Origin: Bdellovibrio bacteriovorus HD100
GTDB lineage: Bacteria > Bdellovibrionota > Bdellovibrionia > Bdellovibrionales > Bdellovibrionaceae
Direction: 5' to 3'
Assembly: GCF_000196175.1 (NCBI RefSeq)
Contig: NC_005363.1
Coordinates: 2,976,001-3,040,000 of the forward strand
DNA: 64,000 nucleotides
Numbering within the stretch: position 1 is the first letter of the stretch; every line of letters starts with the position of its first letter. The notes beneath the pieces are model-generated. The model was not told the DNA's origin and searched no databases. It was given only the letters and a program-made list of their open reading frames with translations. Of the stretch, positions 35,271-44,075 are shown in pieces. The position numbers were made by a program, and so were the translations under genes.

Positions 35271-36281
35271 CTATTTCAATGCTTCACGAACATAGGCTGA
35301 TGCCTGATCCAGGGCCCACACCACCACTGCAATCACGACAATGATACAACCCACTTCCCGCCACATCGCCTGCCCCTGGTACTGCACCAGCATCGTGCCG
35401 ATACCGCCCCCACCGACCAGACCGATGATTGTCGCCATGCGCACGTTGATGTCCCAGCGATAGACCGTAAATGAAATATAAGGCAAAAGCACCTGAGGAA
35501 CAATCGCATACCAAATAGTTTGCAGTTTATTGGCCCCCGTGGATTCAATAGCTTCAATCGGGCCTTCTTCAACAGACTCAACCATCTCGGAATATTGTTT
35601 GGCCAGTGAAGCAATCGAATGAATCATCAATGCCAGCATGCCGGCAAAGGGACCAATCCCCACCCACACTGAAAAGATAATAGCCCAGATCAAGGCTTCG
35701 ATCGAGCGAGTGACATTCAGGAAAGTTCGCATGGCAAAATAGATCACCCGCGCCCAGGGCCCCTGCATGATATTTTTGGCGCAGACAAAGCTGAGCAAAA
35801 AAGCCACCGGGATCGCGAGCGTGGTAGCCAGAAACGCCATAAAGATGGTTTCAATGATGTTCAGCACCGCTCTTGGCAAAACATCCCAGTTCGGGTCCAA
35901 CAAGCCCTTGAACAATCGCACTGCACCCGCAAAACCATTCTGATCAAAAAGTTCTACAAACGAAAATTCAGTCTTGATCACGGCCACTGTCAGCGTGGCC
36001 AACAGTGATACCAGCAACTGCCAGCACCAGAACGTACGATACCAGGGGCGATCGTCTTCAACAGCTTGATGAGATCCGAACAAGCTTGCGCCCAGCGTGA
36101 CGACTTTACGCGACGAAAGAGCCAGACTGATTCCACACCCGACAACAAAGAACAACAACGCCAAGGCTGAAACCAGGCCCAACTGCAAAAGCTGCTCTTC
36201 GGAGGTAACAAACAACGCTGCCGCCAGAAGGCACAGCAAAAACCCAAAGACAATGCCGTCAAATATCGTTCGGCGCAACAT
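35271..36281 (-). CDS. phnE: Phosphonate-type ABC transporter permease
   Basis: 336 residues from the ATG at 36281 (GGAAGGAG upstream); it overlaps phnC by 23 bases. The permease domain (about 140-335) has the ABC coupling loop EAIESTGANKLQTIWYAIVP and the typical end GGGGIGTMLV. PhnE proteins are usually about 260-280 residues; here two extra N-terminal membrane helices (about 8-60) and a linker precede the core. It imports phosphonates, phosphite or organophosphates with PhnC and PhnD. No C-P lyase genes are in the window. Confidence 0.9.
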   Translation of the reverse strand: MLRRTIFDGIVFGFLLCLLAAALFVTSEEQLLQLGLVSALALLFFVVGCGISLALSSRKVVTLGASLFGSHQAVEDDRPWYRTFWCWQLLVSLLATLTVAVIKTEFSFVELFDQNGFAGAVRLFKGLLDPNWDVLPRAVLNIIETIFMAFLATTLAIPVAFLLSFVCAKNIMQGPWARVIYFAMRTFLNVTRSIEALIWAIIFSVWVGIGPFAGMLALMIHSIASLAKQYSEMVESVEEGPIEAIESTGANKLQTIWYAIVPQVLLPYISFTVYRWDINVRMATIIGLVGGGGIGTMLVQYQGQAMWREVGCIIVVIAVVVWALDQASAYVREALK

Positions 36282-37044
36282 CCTGTGCTCCTTCCCCGTA
36301 AATACGACGGAACCATTCTTCGGTGATTTCTTCAGGCTTTCCGCGGAAGACGATCTCGCCGTCTTTGAGCGCCACCACACGGGTGGCGTACTTTCTTACC
36401 AAAGACAGAAAATGCAGATTGGCGATCACGGTGATGCCCATCTCCTGATTGATCCTGCGCAAATAGTCCATGACCACATGGCAAGTCGCCGGATCCAAGG
36501 AAGATACAGGTTCATCCGCCAAAAGTAGTACCGGCTTTTGCATTAACGCTCTGGCAATAGCCACGCGCTGCTTTTGTCCGCCCGACAACTGATCCGCCCG
36601 CAGCGAGGCTTTTTCAGCGATCCCCACCAGACGCAAGTTTTCTTTCGCCTCTATTCGTTCGGCATCGGAAAACATCCCCCACAGACTTTGCCAGGTGGAC
36701 TTTGCCGCCAGTCGGCCCATCAGAACGTTTTTCAAAACACTTTGACGTGGAATCAGATTGAAGTGCTGAAAGATCATCGCCATCTTGCTGCGCACACTGC
36801 GAATCTTTTCGGCATCCTGCACCTGTCCGATTTCCTGGCCCGAGAAATAGATGTTCCCGGATGTCGGCTCCTGCAAACGGTTCAGACAGCGCAGCAATGT
36901 GGACTTGCCGGAACCACTCAGCCCGATCACCACCAGGAATTCCCCGGGGTGAACTTCCAGATTGATGTTTTTCAGCGCCTGCACCCCGTTGGGATAGGTC
37001 TTGGACAGGTTTTCAACGCGCAACAGGGGCTCACTCACAATCAC
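36259..37044 (-). CDS. phnC: Phosphonate-type ABC transporter ATPase
   Basis: 261 residues: Walker A VIGLSGSGKSTLLR, signature LSGGQKQRVAIARAL, Walker B LLADEPVSSLD, typical of PhnC (PQGVQALKNINLEVHPGEF-like start). It begins with GTG overlapping the phnD stop (GTGA) and powers the PhnE channel. Confidence 0.92.
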   Translation of the reverse strand: MIVSEPLLRVENLSKTYPNGVQALKNINLEVHPGEFLVVIGLSGSGKSTLLRCLNRLQEPTSGNIYFSGQEIGQVQDAEKIRSVRSKMAMIFQHFNLIPRQSVLKNVLMGRLAAKSTWQSLWGMFSDAERIEAKENLRLVGIAEKASLRADQLSGGQKQRVAIARALMQKPVLLLADEPVSSLDPATCHVVMDYLRRINQEMGITVIANLHFLSLVRKYATRVVALKDGEIVFRGKPEEITEEWFRRIYGEGAQDVAPNDI

Positions 37045-37934
37045 TTCCCTTCCGGAGCCAGCGTCGACAGCATCTCGCGAACGCTGTCATAATCACTGTC
37101 GGTGGATTTTTTCAAATTGGTTGCCCCCAACATCAAGTCCAGGGACTTTTGCCCTTCAGGAGTGGCGGCAAATTGCAAAAGCGTGTCGACGATCTTTTCT
37201 TTCATTTCTTCCGGCATGTCTTTGCGGAAGACGATCGGATCATTCGGAATAGGTTCGGACAATTCGATGATCTTCACTTTTTGTTCGATATCAGGATACT
37301 GGGTTTTCACCAGACGGCGGGCGTCTTCAAGCTGCCCATTTTGTGGCGGACTGTAATAAGTCGCCCCCGCATCCACCTGCCCCTGATAGATCATGGTCAC
37401 CACCGAATCATGCTTCATCGCAAAGACCGTGTCTTTGGGTTCGATCTTGCGGTCCTTCAGGGTTTTCAACGGCAGCAAGTAACCCGATGTCGATGCAGGA
37501 TCCACGAAGGCCACCTTTTTTCCCTGCAGATCTTTCAGTGTTTTGATTTTCCCATCAGCCCGGGCCAGGAACTGCGATTGATAGGTCGCGGACCCATAAC
37601 GAATCACTGTCAGGCGGGCTTCCACACCGTACTGTTTGTGAGCCAGATAGTATCCATAAGTGTTGATGGCAGCAACATCCGCACGCTTGGTGCCGAAAGA
37701 CTCCACCACCGCCACAAAGTTTTGCGGAATGGTGATTTGAAATTTATAGGGAGTGTTCTTTTCCAGATAATCCTTCAGAATCTGCGAATTGTCGGTCAGA
37801 ACTTTGGCATCAACGGCAGGGACCAAATGAAATTTGATCGGATTTTCGACCGTCCCCAAAACATCTTTCTTCAGATGACATCCACCCAGTACAACAGGCC
37901 CCCACAGAACCATGCCCAGAAGAAGTTTCTTCAT
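37041..37934 (-). CDS. phnD: Phosphonate/phosphite-type substrate-binding lipoprotein
   Basis: 297 residues. A signal peptide with lipobox LGGC (Cys near 19) is followed by a type II periplasmic-binding fold of the PhnD/PtxB group: FAVVESFGTKRADVAAINTY-like region, VAFVDPASTSGYLLPL, and GQVDAGATYY. These residues resemble the phosphonate-binding pocket. GGGAGG precedes the ATG. It is the first gene of the phnDCE operon; the substrate cannot be told from sequence alone. Confidence 0.9.
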   Translation of the reverse strand: MKKLLLGMVLWGPVVLGGCHLKKDVLGTVENPIKFHLVPAVDAKVLTDNSQILKDYLEKNTPYKFQITIPQNFVAVVESFGTKRADVAAINTYGYYLAHKQYGVEARLTVIRYGSATYQSQFLARADGKIKTLKDLQGKKVAFVDPASTSGYLLPLKTLKDRKIEPKDTVFAMKHDSVVTMIYQGQVDAGATYYSPPQNGQLEDARRLVKTQYPDIEQKVKIIELSEPIPNDPIVFRKDMPEEMKEKIVDTLLQFAATPEGQKSLDLMLGATNLKKSTDSDYDSVREMLSTLAPEGK

Positions 37935-38027
37935 GCTGTTTGCCTCCCAAAATCATTATAGAAAACCCCGAAGCACGGGCAAGAAAAGTCTTTGATTTCA
38001 CTGGACTTGTATGGCTAGATGGCCCCT

Positions 38028-38756
38028 ATGCTGGAACAGATTCTTGTTAACATTCAGGACCTCACAAAACAGGGCAAAACCAGTCTTGCGGTCTTCGACC
38101 TCGACTCCACTTTATTTGATGTCAGTCCCCGCCTTGAAAGAATCCTTCTGGATTTCGCGGCCTCGCCATTGAATCAAAAAAAATTCCCTGAACAAGTGGC
38201 GTTGCTAAAGAACATCAAGACCCTTCGAACCGACTGGGGCATCGTCGGCGCCCTGACCCGTGCCGGACTGGACGGTCATCATCCTGAATTCCAGGAGGCC
38301 GTGAAAGCCTACTGGCAGAAAAGTTTCTTCTCGAATCACTACCTGCAGTTTGATGCCCCTTATGAAGGTGCCGTGGAATTTGTGAATGCAGTTTCAGATG
38401 CCGGCGCCCATGTTGTGTATCTGACCGGCCGGGATGTGGAACGCATGGGGGGAAGCTCGGGCGAAGTGATCGCTCAGTGGGGCTTCCCGCTGAACAACAC
38501 AGCTGAACTGGTTTTGAAACCTCACCGCAGTATGGATGATGCCAAATTCAAGACCGACTGGTTTCTAGAGGCCGAAAGAAGAAGTTACGAGGCGATTTAC
38601 TTCTTTGAAAATGAACCGGTGAATCTGCATCTGCTGGCCCAGCACTGTCCCAAGGTACAGATGATCTTCTTTGAAAGCACTCATGCCGGAAAGGCGGAGC
38701 CGCCTGAAAATCTTCCGCGTATCATGAATTTTCTGCTGAACCAGAAGGAGTCCTGA
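38028..38756 (+). CDS. HAD-superfamily hydrolase
   Basis: About 242 residues. The HAD nucleophile motif is FDLDSTLFDVS, with Asp at the first and third positions; motif II is VVYLTGR; and the acidic motif IV region is IYFFENEPVNL. It is probably a phosphatase of unknown substrate. The start may be the ATG at 38019 or 38028, as neither has a good ribosome site. It overlaps the rsmI-like gene by one base (TGATG), so the three genes 38028-41956 form an operon. Confidence 0.82.
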   Translation: MLEQILVNIQDLTKQGKTSLAVFDLDSTLFDVSPRLERILLDFAASPLNQKKFPEQVALLKNIKTLRTDWGIVGALTRAGLDGHHPEFQEAVKAYWQKSFFSNHYLQFDAPYEGAVEFVNAVSDAGAHVVYLTGRDVERMGGSSGEVIAQWGFPLNNTAELVLKPHRSMDDAKFKTDWFLEAERRSYEAIYFFENEPVNLHLLAQHCPKVQMIFFESTHAGKAEPPENLPRIMNFLLNQKES

Positions 38757-39412
38757 TGCTTTACGTGGTGGCCACCCCCATTGGCGATGTCAGTGAAATT
38801 TCCCTGCGCGCCCTTGAAATCCTGAAAAACTGCGACGTGGTGATTTGTGAAAGCACGAAAGAGGCTTCCAAGCTTCTGCGTGCCCATGGCATCACGGGCA
38901 AATCCTACGAAGTTCTGGATGAACATTCCACCCCTGAAGACAAAGCCGCGCTGGTTCCACTGTGTGCGGAAAAAACCGTGGCCCTGGTTTCTGACTGCGG
39001 AACTCCTGGGTTCTGCGATCCGGGGGCGGACCTGGTGCGCCTGTGCCGCCAGAAAAATGTGCCGGTGAAATCCGTGTTGGGCGCATCCGCCCTGATGGGA
39101 TTGCTGTCTTTAAGCGGTCAGCGCATTGATGAATTCGTGTTTCGCGGCTTCCTGCCGGCTGAAAACGAAGCCCGCGCCCGTGCCTTGAAAGATCTGACCA
39201 AAGAAAAGCGCGCCATCATTCTGATGGACACTCCGTACCGCCTGAAAAAAACCCTGAACGACATGAAAGAGCACTTTGCTCAACGTCGCTTCCTGTTGAC
39301 CATGAATCTGTCCCAGGAAGAAGAGATCGTCCTGGAAGGTCCGATTGACAAACTGATCGGCGGCCTGAAAGCCGACAAGGCCGAGTTCATGCTGCTGGTG
39401 TATCCGGTCTGA
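38756..39412 (+). CDS. rsmI: RsmI-family 16S rRNA 2'-O-methyltransferase, short form
   Basis: 218 residues of the tetrapyrrole (corrin/porphyrin) methylase fold. YVVATPIGDVSEISLRALE, SDCGTPGFCDPGADLV and VFRGFLPAENEAR match RsmI, which methylates C1402 of 16S rRNA. E. coli RsmI is about 286 residues; this one lacks the C-terminal domain, and its GPC(S/A) loop reads VLGASALMG. A second, full-length rsmI could exist elsewhere. It is one TTG codon upstream of hrpB. Confidence 0.8.
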   Translation: MLYVVATPIGDVSEISLRALEILKNCDVVICESTKEASKLLRAHGITGKSYEVLDEHSTPEDKAALVPLCAEKTVALVSDCGTPGFCDPGADLVRLCRQKNVPVKSVLGASALMGLLSLSGQRIDEFVFRGFLPAENEARARALKDLTKEKRAIILMDTPYRLKKTLNDMKEHFAQRRFLLTMNLSQEEEIVLEGPIDKLIGGLKADKAEFMLLVYPV

Positions 39413-39415
39413 TTG

Positions 39416-41956
39416 ATGAGTCAGGAACTGCTGCTTCCCATTGACAGTTTCGTCCCCGAGATTCAGAGCCTTCTGAAAAATGGCCAGAATCTTGTCATCA
39501 CCGCAGCGCCGGGTGCCGGTAAGACCACCCGTCTACCTCCGGCCCTGCTGCAGGTGACTTCCAAAAAAGTCATCGTGCTTGAACCGCGCCGTATGGCGGC
39601 CATCGCTGCTGCCCACCGAATCGCCGAAGAACAAGGCTGGCAGGTCGGTGAAGAGATCGGCTATCAAGTTCGCTTTGCCAATAAAACTTCGAATAAGACG
39701 CGTTTGGTTTTTATGACCGAAGCACTGCTGGCGCGCCAGATGATCGACGACCCGGAGCTTTCCGATGTCGAACTGGTGATTCTGGATGAATTCCATGAAC
39801 GCTCCATGCACGTGGATCTGGCTTTGGGCCTTTTGCGTGAACTGCAGGAGCTGGGCCGTGATATCAAAATACTGGTGATGTCCGCGACCCTGGAAGCCGA
39901 AAAAATCGCCAGCTATCTGGGCGACTGCCCGATTGTCAGTGTGCCGGGAAAATTGTTTGAGCTGGACGTACGCTATCAAAAGGGATCTCAGCAACTGCAA
40001 ACCTTTCCGCAGTTCTTTGATGCCGTTGCGCAAACTGTGAAAGACGCCCAACTGCAAACTCGTCACGACATTCTGGTGTTCTTGCCGGGCGTGGGTGAAA
40101 TTGACCGCGCCAAAGATGCTTTGCAAAGCTGGGCCGACAGCAAAAACATCGAACTGGTTCCACTGCATGGGTCCTTGAATCTGGAAGACCAGCGACGTGC
40201 CTTGAAAAAGACCTCACAACAACGGGTGATCCTGTCCACCAATATTGCGGAATCCTCGGTCACCATTGACGGCGTGAACACAGTTATCGATTCCGGCCTT
40301 GCCAAAAACATGAAGCAGGATCACCGCACCGGTTTTTCCCGCCTGGAGCTGGGACGTATCAGTCTGTCCAGCGCCATTCAGCGTTCCGGCCGGGCCGCCC
40401 GTCAATTCCCGGGTGTCGCATATCGCATGTGGAATAAAATGGATGAGCTGTCCTTCGGTAAAAGCGAAGTGGCTGAAATCCAGCGCGTGGACCTGACAGA
40501 AAGTTTGTTGTTCCTAAGTGCTCAAGGTGTCACTGATTTTGATTCTTTCAGCTGGTTTGAAAAACCTCAGAAAGTGGCCATTGAAAACGCCCTTCGATAC
40601 CTGCGCATTTCCGGCGCCGTGGACGACAACAACAAAATCACAGCTTTGGGTCGCAAGATCCTGCACTTCCCACTGCCCGTGCGTCTGGCAAAACTGATGC
40701 TGGTGGGAATGGATCTGGGCGCCATTGAATTGGCGTCAGAGATGGCCGCCTTGCTGCAAGAGCGTGACATCCTCAGACGTGAATCCGTCGCTTCCTTCCT
40801 GGGTGACAATCTGGAATGCGACCTGAGTGCGCGTCTGGAGGTTTTGCATCAGTTCCGCCAAAACAAAAAGGCCCCTGCAGGCAGTGCCTATTTCTCTTTG
40901 CAAACTGTGGATCAGGCGGCTCGCCAGATTCAGGAACTGGCCAAGCGACTGCAAAAGTCCTCGGACACCCCGACAGCAGCTCTTAAGAAAGACCAGCAGC
41001 TGGCACTGACTAAGAAAATACTGCTGACGGCTTATGCTGATCGCCTGTGTCGACGACGTGGCAAAACCGAACGCGCCCTGATGGTCGGCGGTCGCGGCGT
41101 GAAGCTGCAAAATGAAACTCTGGTGAAAAATTCGGAATTCTTCGCCGCTCTGAATGGCGTGGAAGGCAGTTCCGACGCGGAAACCATGGTCAGCCTGGCC
41201 TGCGGTGCTGAAAAAGATTTTGTCTTGGATCATTTCCGCAATGACATTGTGAAAACCCGCGATGTGTCCTTTGTCGAAGAAAAAGGTCAGTTCTTCACCC
41301 GCGAATACCGATCCCTGTACGGTCTGCCCCTGGAAGAACCTTCACTGAGCCCCGCCTCCGCAACCGAAGTTTCTGAAAAACTGCCGCAGATTCTGGCCGA
41401 CAAATTTGATCTGGTTTTAAAAACCAACGAAGCCCTGTCACACTGGTGGGAACGCCTGCAGTTCCTGCAACAGCAAGAGGAGCTGAATCTTGATATCGAA
41501 AAGCTGAAGGTTGAAGCCTTCACGCAAGCCTGCATGGGCGAAAGCAAAATGCAGGCGGTGATGGAAAAAGATCTTTGTTTCTTCTTTGAAAGTGTTCTGC
41601 CACCGGAAACCGCAAACACCCTGCGCCGGGAAATCCCTGACCGTATTGAAGTTCCCAGCGGCAGCAAAATCCGTGTGATTTATCCTTCCGACAAACCACC
41701 GTATCTGGAAGTGCGCATTCAGGAAGTCTTCGGCCTGATGCAGACACCGAAGGTCTACAAACAGACGATTCCCATCACCTTGCATTTGCTGGGACCGAAT
41801 TTCCGTCCGGTGCAGGTGACTTCAAATCTGGAAAGTTTCTGGAAGAATGGTTACCCGGAAGTGCGCAAAGAACTGCGTATCAAGTATCCGAAGCACCAAT
41901 GGCCCGAAGACCCGGCCGACGGAATCCCCGAAGCCAAAGGCCGCCGCCGCCACTAA
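39416..41956 (+). CDS. hrpB: ATP-dependent helicase HrpB
   Basis: 846 residues of the DEAH-box family: Walker A GAPGAGKTTRLPPALLQ, DEFH box ILDEFHERSMHVDL, motif III SATLEAE, motif VI QRSGRAAR. HA2 and the HrpB-specific C-terminal domain (about 690-840, ending PKHQWPEDPADGIPEAKGR) are present at normal length. In other bacteria hrpB is linked to RNA or cell-wall phenotypes but has no firm role. The ATG at 39416 comes 3 bases after the rsmI stop, with a TTG between. Confidence 0.93.
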   Translation: MSQELLLPIDSFVPEIQSLLKNGQNLVITAAPGAGKTTRLPPALLQVTSKKVIVLEPRRMAAIAAAHRIAEEQGWQVGEEIGYQVRFANKTSNKTRLVFMTEALLARQMIDDPELSDVELVILDEFHERSMHVDLALGLLRELQELGRDIKILVMSATLEAEKIASYLGDCPIVSVPGKLFELDVRYQKGSQQLQTFPQFFDAVAQTVKDAQLQTRHDILVFLPGVGEIDRAKDALQSWADSKNIELVPLHGSLNLEDQRRALKKTSQQRVILSTNIAESSVTIDGVNTVIDSGLAKNMKQDHRTGFSRLELGRISLSSAIQRSGRAARQFPGVAYRMWNKMDELSFGKSEVAEIQRVDLTESLLFLSAQGVTDFDSFSWFEKPQKVAIENALRYLRISGAVDDNNKITALGRKILHFPLPVRLAKLMLVGMDLGAIELASEMAALLQERDILRRESVASFLGDNLECDLSARLEVLHQFRQNKKAPAGSAYFSLQTVDQAARQIQELAKRLQKSSDTPTAALKKDQQLALTKKILLTAYADRLCRRRGKTERALMVGGRGVKLQNETLVKNSEFFAALNGVEGSSDAETMVSLACGAEKDFVLDHFRNDIVKTRDVSFVEEKGQFFTREYRSLYGLPLEEPSLSPASATEVSEKLPQILADKFDLVLKTNEALSHWWERLQFLQQQEELNLDIEKLKVEAFTQACMGESKMQAVMEKDLCFFFESVLPPETANTLRREIPDRIEVPSGSKIRVIYPSDKPPYLEVRIQEVFGLMQTPKVYKQTIPITLHLLGPNFRPVQVTSNLESFWKNGYPEVRKELRIKYPKHQWPEDPADGIPEAKGRRRH

Positions 41957-41975
41957 AAGGTACCTGCTTACCTTT
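41955..41975. repeat. Short quasi-palindromic intergenic repeat, copy 2
   Basis: AAAAGGTACCTG followed by CTTACCTTT begins inside the hrpB stop codon. It matches the reverse complement of 13381-13401 at 17 of 21 positions. A separate perfect palindrome TGCATAAGCTATGCA-like stretch follows at 41975-41990. Confidence 0.5.
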
Positions 41976-41989
41976 GCATAAGCTATGCA

Positions 41990-42829
41990 TCATTCTTGAA
42001 GTATGGTCTTCACGTAAGCTTGAATCTTGGGCGAAAGATAGTCCTTCGATGTGGGATCGAAGATGTAATAAGAGATGATTTCGGCAAAGGATTCGTGCGT
42101 ATTTGTCATGGAATACACTGTTGGGAAGCCATAGTGGATGCCCAGCTCGCGATCTTGAGCATAAGCCAGGGCACTTTGTTTGTTTCCAACCAAAGCCAGA
42201 ATATTTTTAAAGTCCAACTGCGACTGATGATAGTCCACGCCACTAATCACATGGTTCTTGCCGTCCCAATGCCAGCCGACGCTGTCATAGAATTCCTGCG
42301 AGGTTGAGATATGCCCCAGAGCCACATCAAAGACATGCACCAGTTCATGAAAGACATTGATCTGCTTGCGATCCACTTTCGCATGAGGGTCCATGAAAGA
42401 TGTGCCGGTAAAGAACGAGTCTGAAAAACCAATCACGTTGGTGACCGGATTCACCCACAACAGGGCCTTATCGGGACTGCGATAGAATTCCGCCCGGCGT
42501 TTTGAGATGTTGTTAAACCAGTTCGCGCCATAACCCACACGGTGGATTTTCGTGATGCCCTTGGTTTTGATCACTTCCAGCAGATAAGACAGGCGCGGAT
42601 CATTGATGTTGGCCAGGTACTCCCCGACGATTCGTTTTTCAGTCTCTGTCCAGGGTTTAAAATCCACAGCCTCGCAGAAAGAATGATGCGGGAACTTGTC
42701 GTTACAGGTGAACTGATCCTCAAAGGTCATGACATCCAGAGCACTTTGAGGACGAGCTTGAGCCTGAGCCACAGAAAGACAGGTGACCAACCCCAGGACA
42801 AGGGACAAAAATGGGCGAAACAGGGGCAT
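41990..42829 (-). CDS. Secreted HExxH zinc-metalloprotease-like protein
   Basis: 279 residues from the ATG at 42829, preceded by GGAGG; the open frame to 42931 has no signal. Signal peptide MPLFRPFLSLVLGLVTCLS with cut near AQA|RP. The middle carries FHELVHVFDVALGH, a zincin HExxH motif, and a downstream HESFAEIISYY that could supply the third ligand (Glu). Overall it resembles putative secreted zinc peptidases. One early cysteine pair (FTCNDK and SFCEAV) may be disulfide bonded. Substrate unknown. Confidence 0.78.
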   Translation of the reverse strand: MPLFRPFLSLVLGLVTCLSVAQAQARPQSALDVMTFEDQFTCNDKFPHHSFCEAVDFKPWTETEKRIVGEYLANINDPRLSYLLEVIKTKGITKIHRVGYGANWFNNISKRRAEFYRSPDKALLWVNPVTNVIGFSDSFFTGTSFMDPHAKVDRKQINVFHELVHVFDVALGHISTSQEFYDSVGWHWDGKNHVISGVDYHQSQLDFKNILALVGNKQSALAYAQDRELGIHYGFPTVYSMTNTHESFAEIISYYIFDPTSKDYLSPKIQAYVKTILQE

Positions 42830-42933
42830 GCGGCCTCCAATATAGGAACTCTGAACCATCTCAAACGATTCTAATATTGATGGGAGCAATGGCGATGCCA
42901 TCGGAGCCTGGATGGCTTGGATTTTGGGCAAAA

Positions 42934-42957
42934 AAAAGGCCTCTTTCGAGGCCTTTT
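42934..42957. terminator. Terminator after the rpsD operon
   Basis: Perfect 10-base-pair stem AAAAGGCCTC (42934-42943) and GAGGCCTTTT (42948-42957), loop TTTC, with seven As on the left that become the T tract for minus-strand transcripts from rpsD and its partner. Confidence 0.88.
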
Positions 42958-42959
42958 AC

Positions 42960-43196
42960 TTAGTGAACTTTAGCTTCTGCCGGAATGCCTTCACAGGCAC
43001 AGGTGCCTTGTATTTCAGCCTGCTCTTCTTCCTTGGCTTCAACTTGTGCCAGGAAAGAAGCACAGCGGAAGGACAGATCGAACAGAGTGTCCACGTCGAT
43101 CACGAACTTCTCATCCCCGAATTTTACGGAGACCCAGTTTTCAGCTACTTCTTCGAAAGCAATTTGCTCTGCTTCGATGAATTTAGTCGTTTTCAT
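42960..43196 (-). CDS. Small acidic protein following rpsD
   Basis: 78 residues, acidic: KFIEAEQIAFEEVAENWVSV and later VEAKEEEQAEIQG, then a CACEG cysteine pair near the end and a further single cysteine (SFRCASF). I do not recognise the family. The start overlaps the rpsD stop by one base (TAATG), so expression is coupled to the ribosomal gene, and the terminator at 42934 follows directly. Confidence 0.7.
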   Translation of the reverse strand: MKTTKFIEAEQIAFEEVAENWVSVKFGDEKFVIDVDTLFDLSFRCASFLAQVEAKEEEQAEIQGTCACEGIPAEAKVH

Positions 43197-43822
43197 TAGC
43201 CCCTCATTGAGTAGTAACCGATGACCAAACCCGGCTCGAACGCGAACGGAACCGCTTCAAGATTTGGTTCATCAGTCAAACGGCCTTGCTCTTTACCCGC
43301 CACATCTTCTTTAGCCATGAATGATGGCAAAGGCAGACGTGGAGCTTGTTTCGCAGCCATGTAAACCTGATTCTGATAGGCTTCATCTTTCAAAGTGATC
43401 TTGTCGCCCACTTTGATGATCTGCGAGCCGATGTTCACTTTCTTGCCGTTCACAAGAACCTTGCCATGAGATACCAACTGTCTTGCCGCAGGAATGCTGC
43501 TGGCGAAGCCCAGGCGGAATACCACGTTGTCCAGGCGTTTTTCCAGCAAGTTGACCAAAGCTTCAACCCAGTTGGTAGCTTTGGATTTTTTGGCCTTGTT
43601 GATCAAACGACGGAACTGCTCCTCGCGCAGACCATAGTGGAATCTCAACTTTTGTTTTTCCTCAAGTTGCAAAGCGAATTCAGAGTACTTTCGGCGTTGC
43701 AAGCCGTGCTGACCTGGAGGATAGGGGCGTCTTTCAAGAGCGCCCGCCTTCCCCATACCGGGAAGTTCGGTCAAAAGTCTTCTCTGTCTTTTAAAACGTG
43801 GCGTTTTACCTTGTCTGTTCAT
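43196..43822 (-). CDS. rpsD: Ribosomal protein S4 (zinc-free form), stand-alone gene
   Basis: 208 residues from the ATG at 43822; the upstream ATG at 43834 would leave the GAAGG ribosome site no spacing. PYPPGQHG, KLRFHYGLREEQFRR, LEKRLDNVVFRLGFA and the S4 domain AARQLVSHGKVLVNGKKVNI are clear. The zinc-ligand cysteines of the N-terminus are absent, and that end is shortened (MNRQGKTPRFKRQRRL). It is not in an rpsM-K-D-rpoA cluster, so it may be a second, zinc-independent S4 paralogue. S4 nucleates 30S assembly and can repress its own mRNA. Confidence 0.92.
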   Translation of the reverse strand: MNRQGKTPRFKRQRRLLTELPGMGKAGALERRPYPPGQHGLQRRKYSEFALQLEEKQKLRFHYGLREEQFRRLINKAKKSKATNWVEALVNLLEKRLDNVVFRLGFASSIPAARQLVSHGKVLVNGKKVNIGSQIIKVGDKITLKDEAYQNQVYMAAKQAPRLPLPSFMAKEDVAGKEQGRLTDEPNLEAVPFAFEPGLVIGYYSMRG

Positions 43823-43889
43823 AGATAATTTCATCCTTCAATGTCGTCAGACGATTTAAAAGCACCCTGAGTGAAAGAACAGCATTTCG

Positions 43890-43974
43890 TTGAAAATGGA
43901 CGTCATTGAAAACGTGAGGAAAGCGGATTGAAAAGAAGATGAGATTGAAAACGAACTGAAGTGCCAACTGAAAA
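43890..43974. repeat. Spaced TTGAAAA repeats in the rpsD upstream region
   Basis: Five copies of TTGAAAA or CTGAAAA begin at 43890, 43906, 43928, 43945 and 43968. Steps of 16, 22, 17 and 23 bases give an imperfect unit of 38-40 bases. They lie between the terminators at 43977 and rpsD. Confidence 0.6.
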
Positions 43975-43976
43975 CG

Positions 43977-44002
43977 AAAAAAGCCCCCATGATGGGGGCT
44001 TT
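43977..44002. terminator. Second terminator downstream of the 38-codon ORF
   Basis: AAAGCCCCC (43980-43988) pairs with GGGGGCTTT (43994-44002), five-base loop. On the minus strand the T tract TTTTTTCG follows. It acts for transcripts running from 44192 toward rpsD and could also work on the plus strand. Confidence 0.75.
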
Positions 44003-44003
44003 A

Positions 44004-44062
44004 TAAAAAAAGCCGGTCAAAAAGGTTCAGCCGCTTATTCGGATGGGCCTTTTTCACCGGCT
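44004..44062 (-). terminator. Extended hairpin terminator after the 38-codon ORF
   Basis: AGCCGGT (44011-44017) pairs with ACCGGCT (44056-44062). Inside, AAAAAGG pairs with CCTTTTT and CCG with CGG, giving a long bulged hairpin of about 52 bases, followed on the minus strand by seven Ts. The outer right arm begins 14 bases after the stop of the small ORF. Confidence 0.7.
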
Positions 44063-44075
44063 GTGGCGGTTGGGC

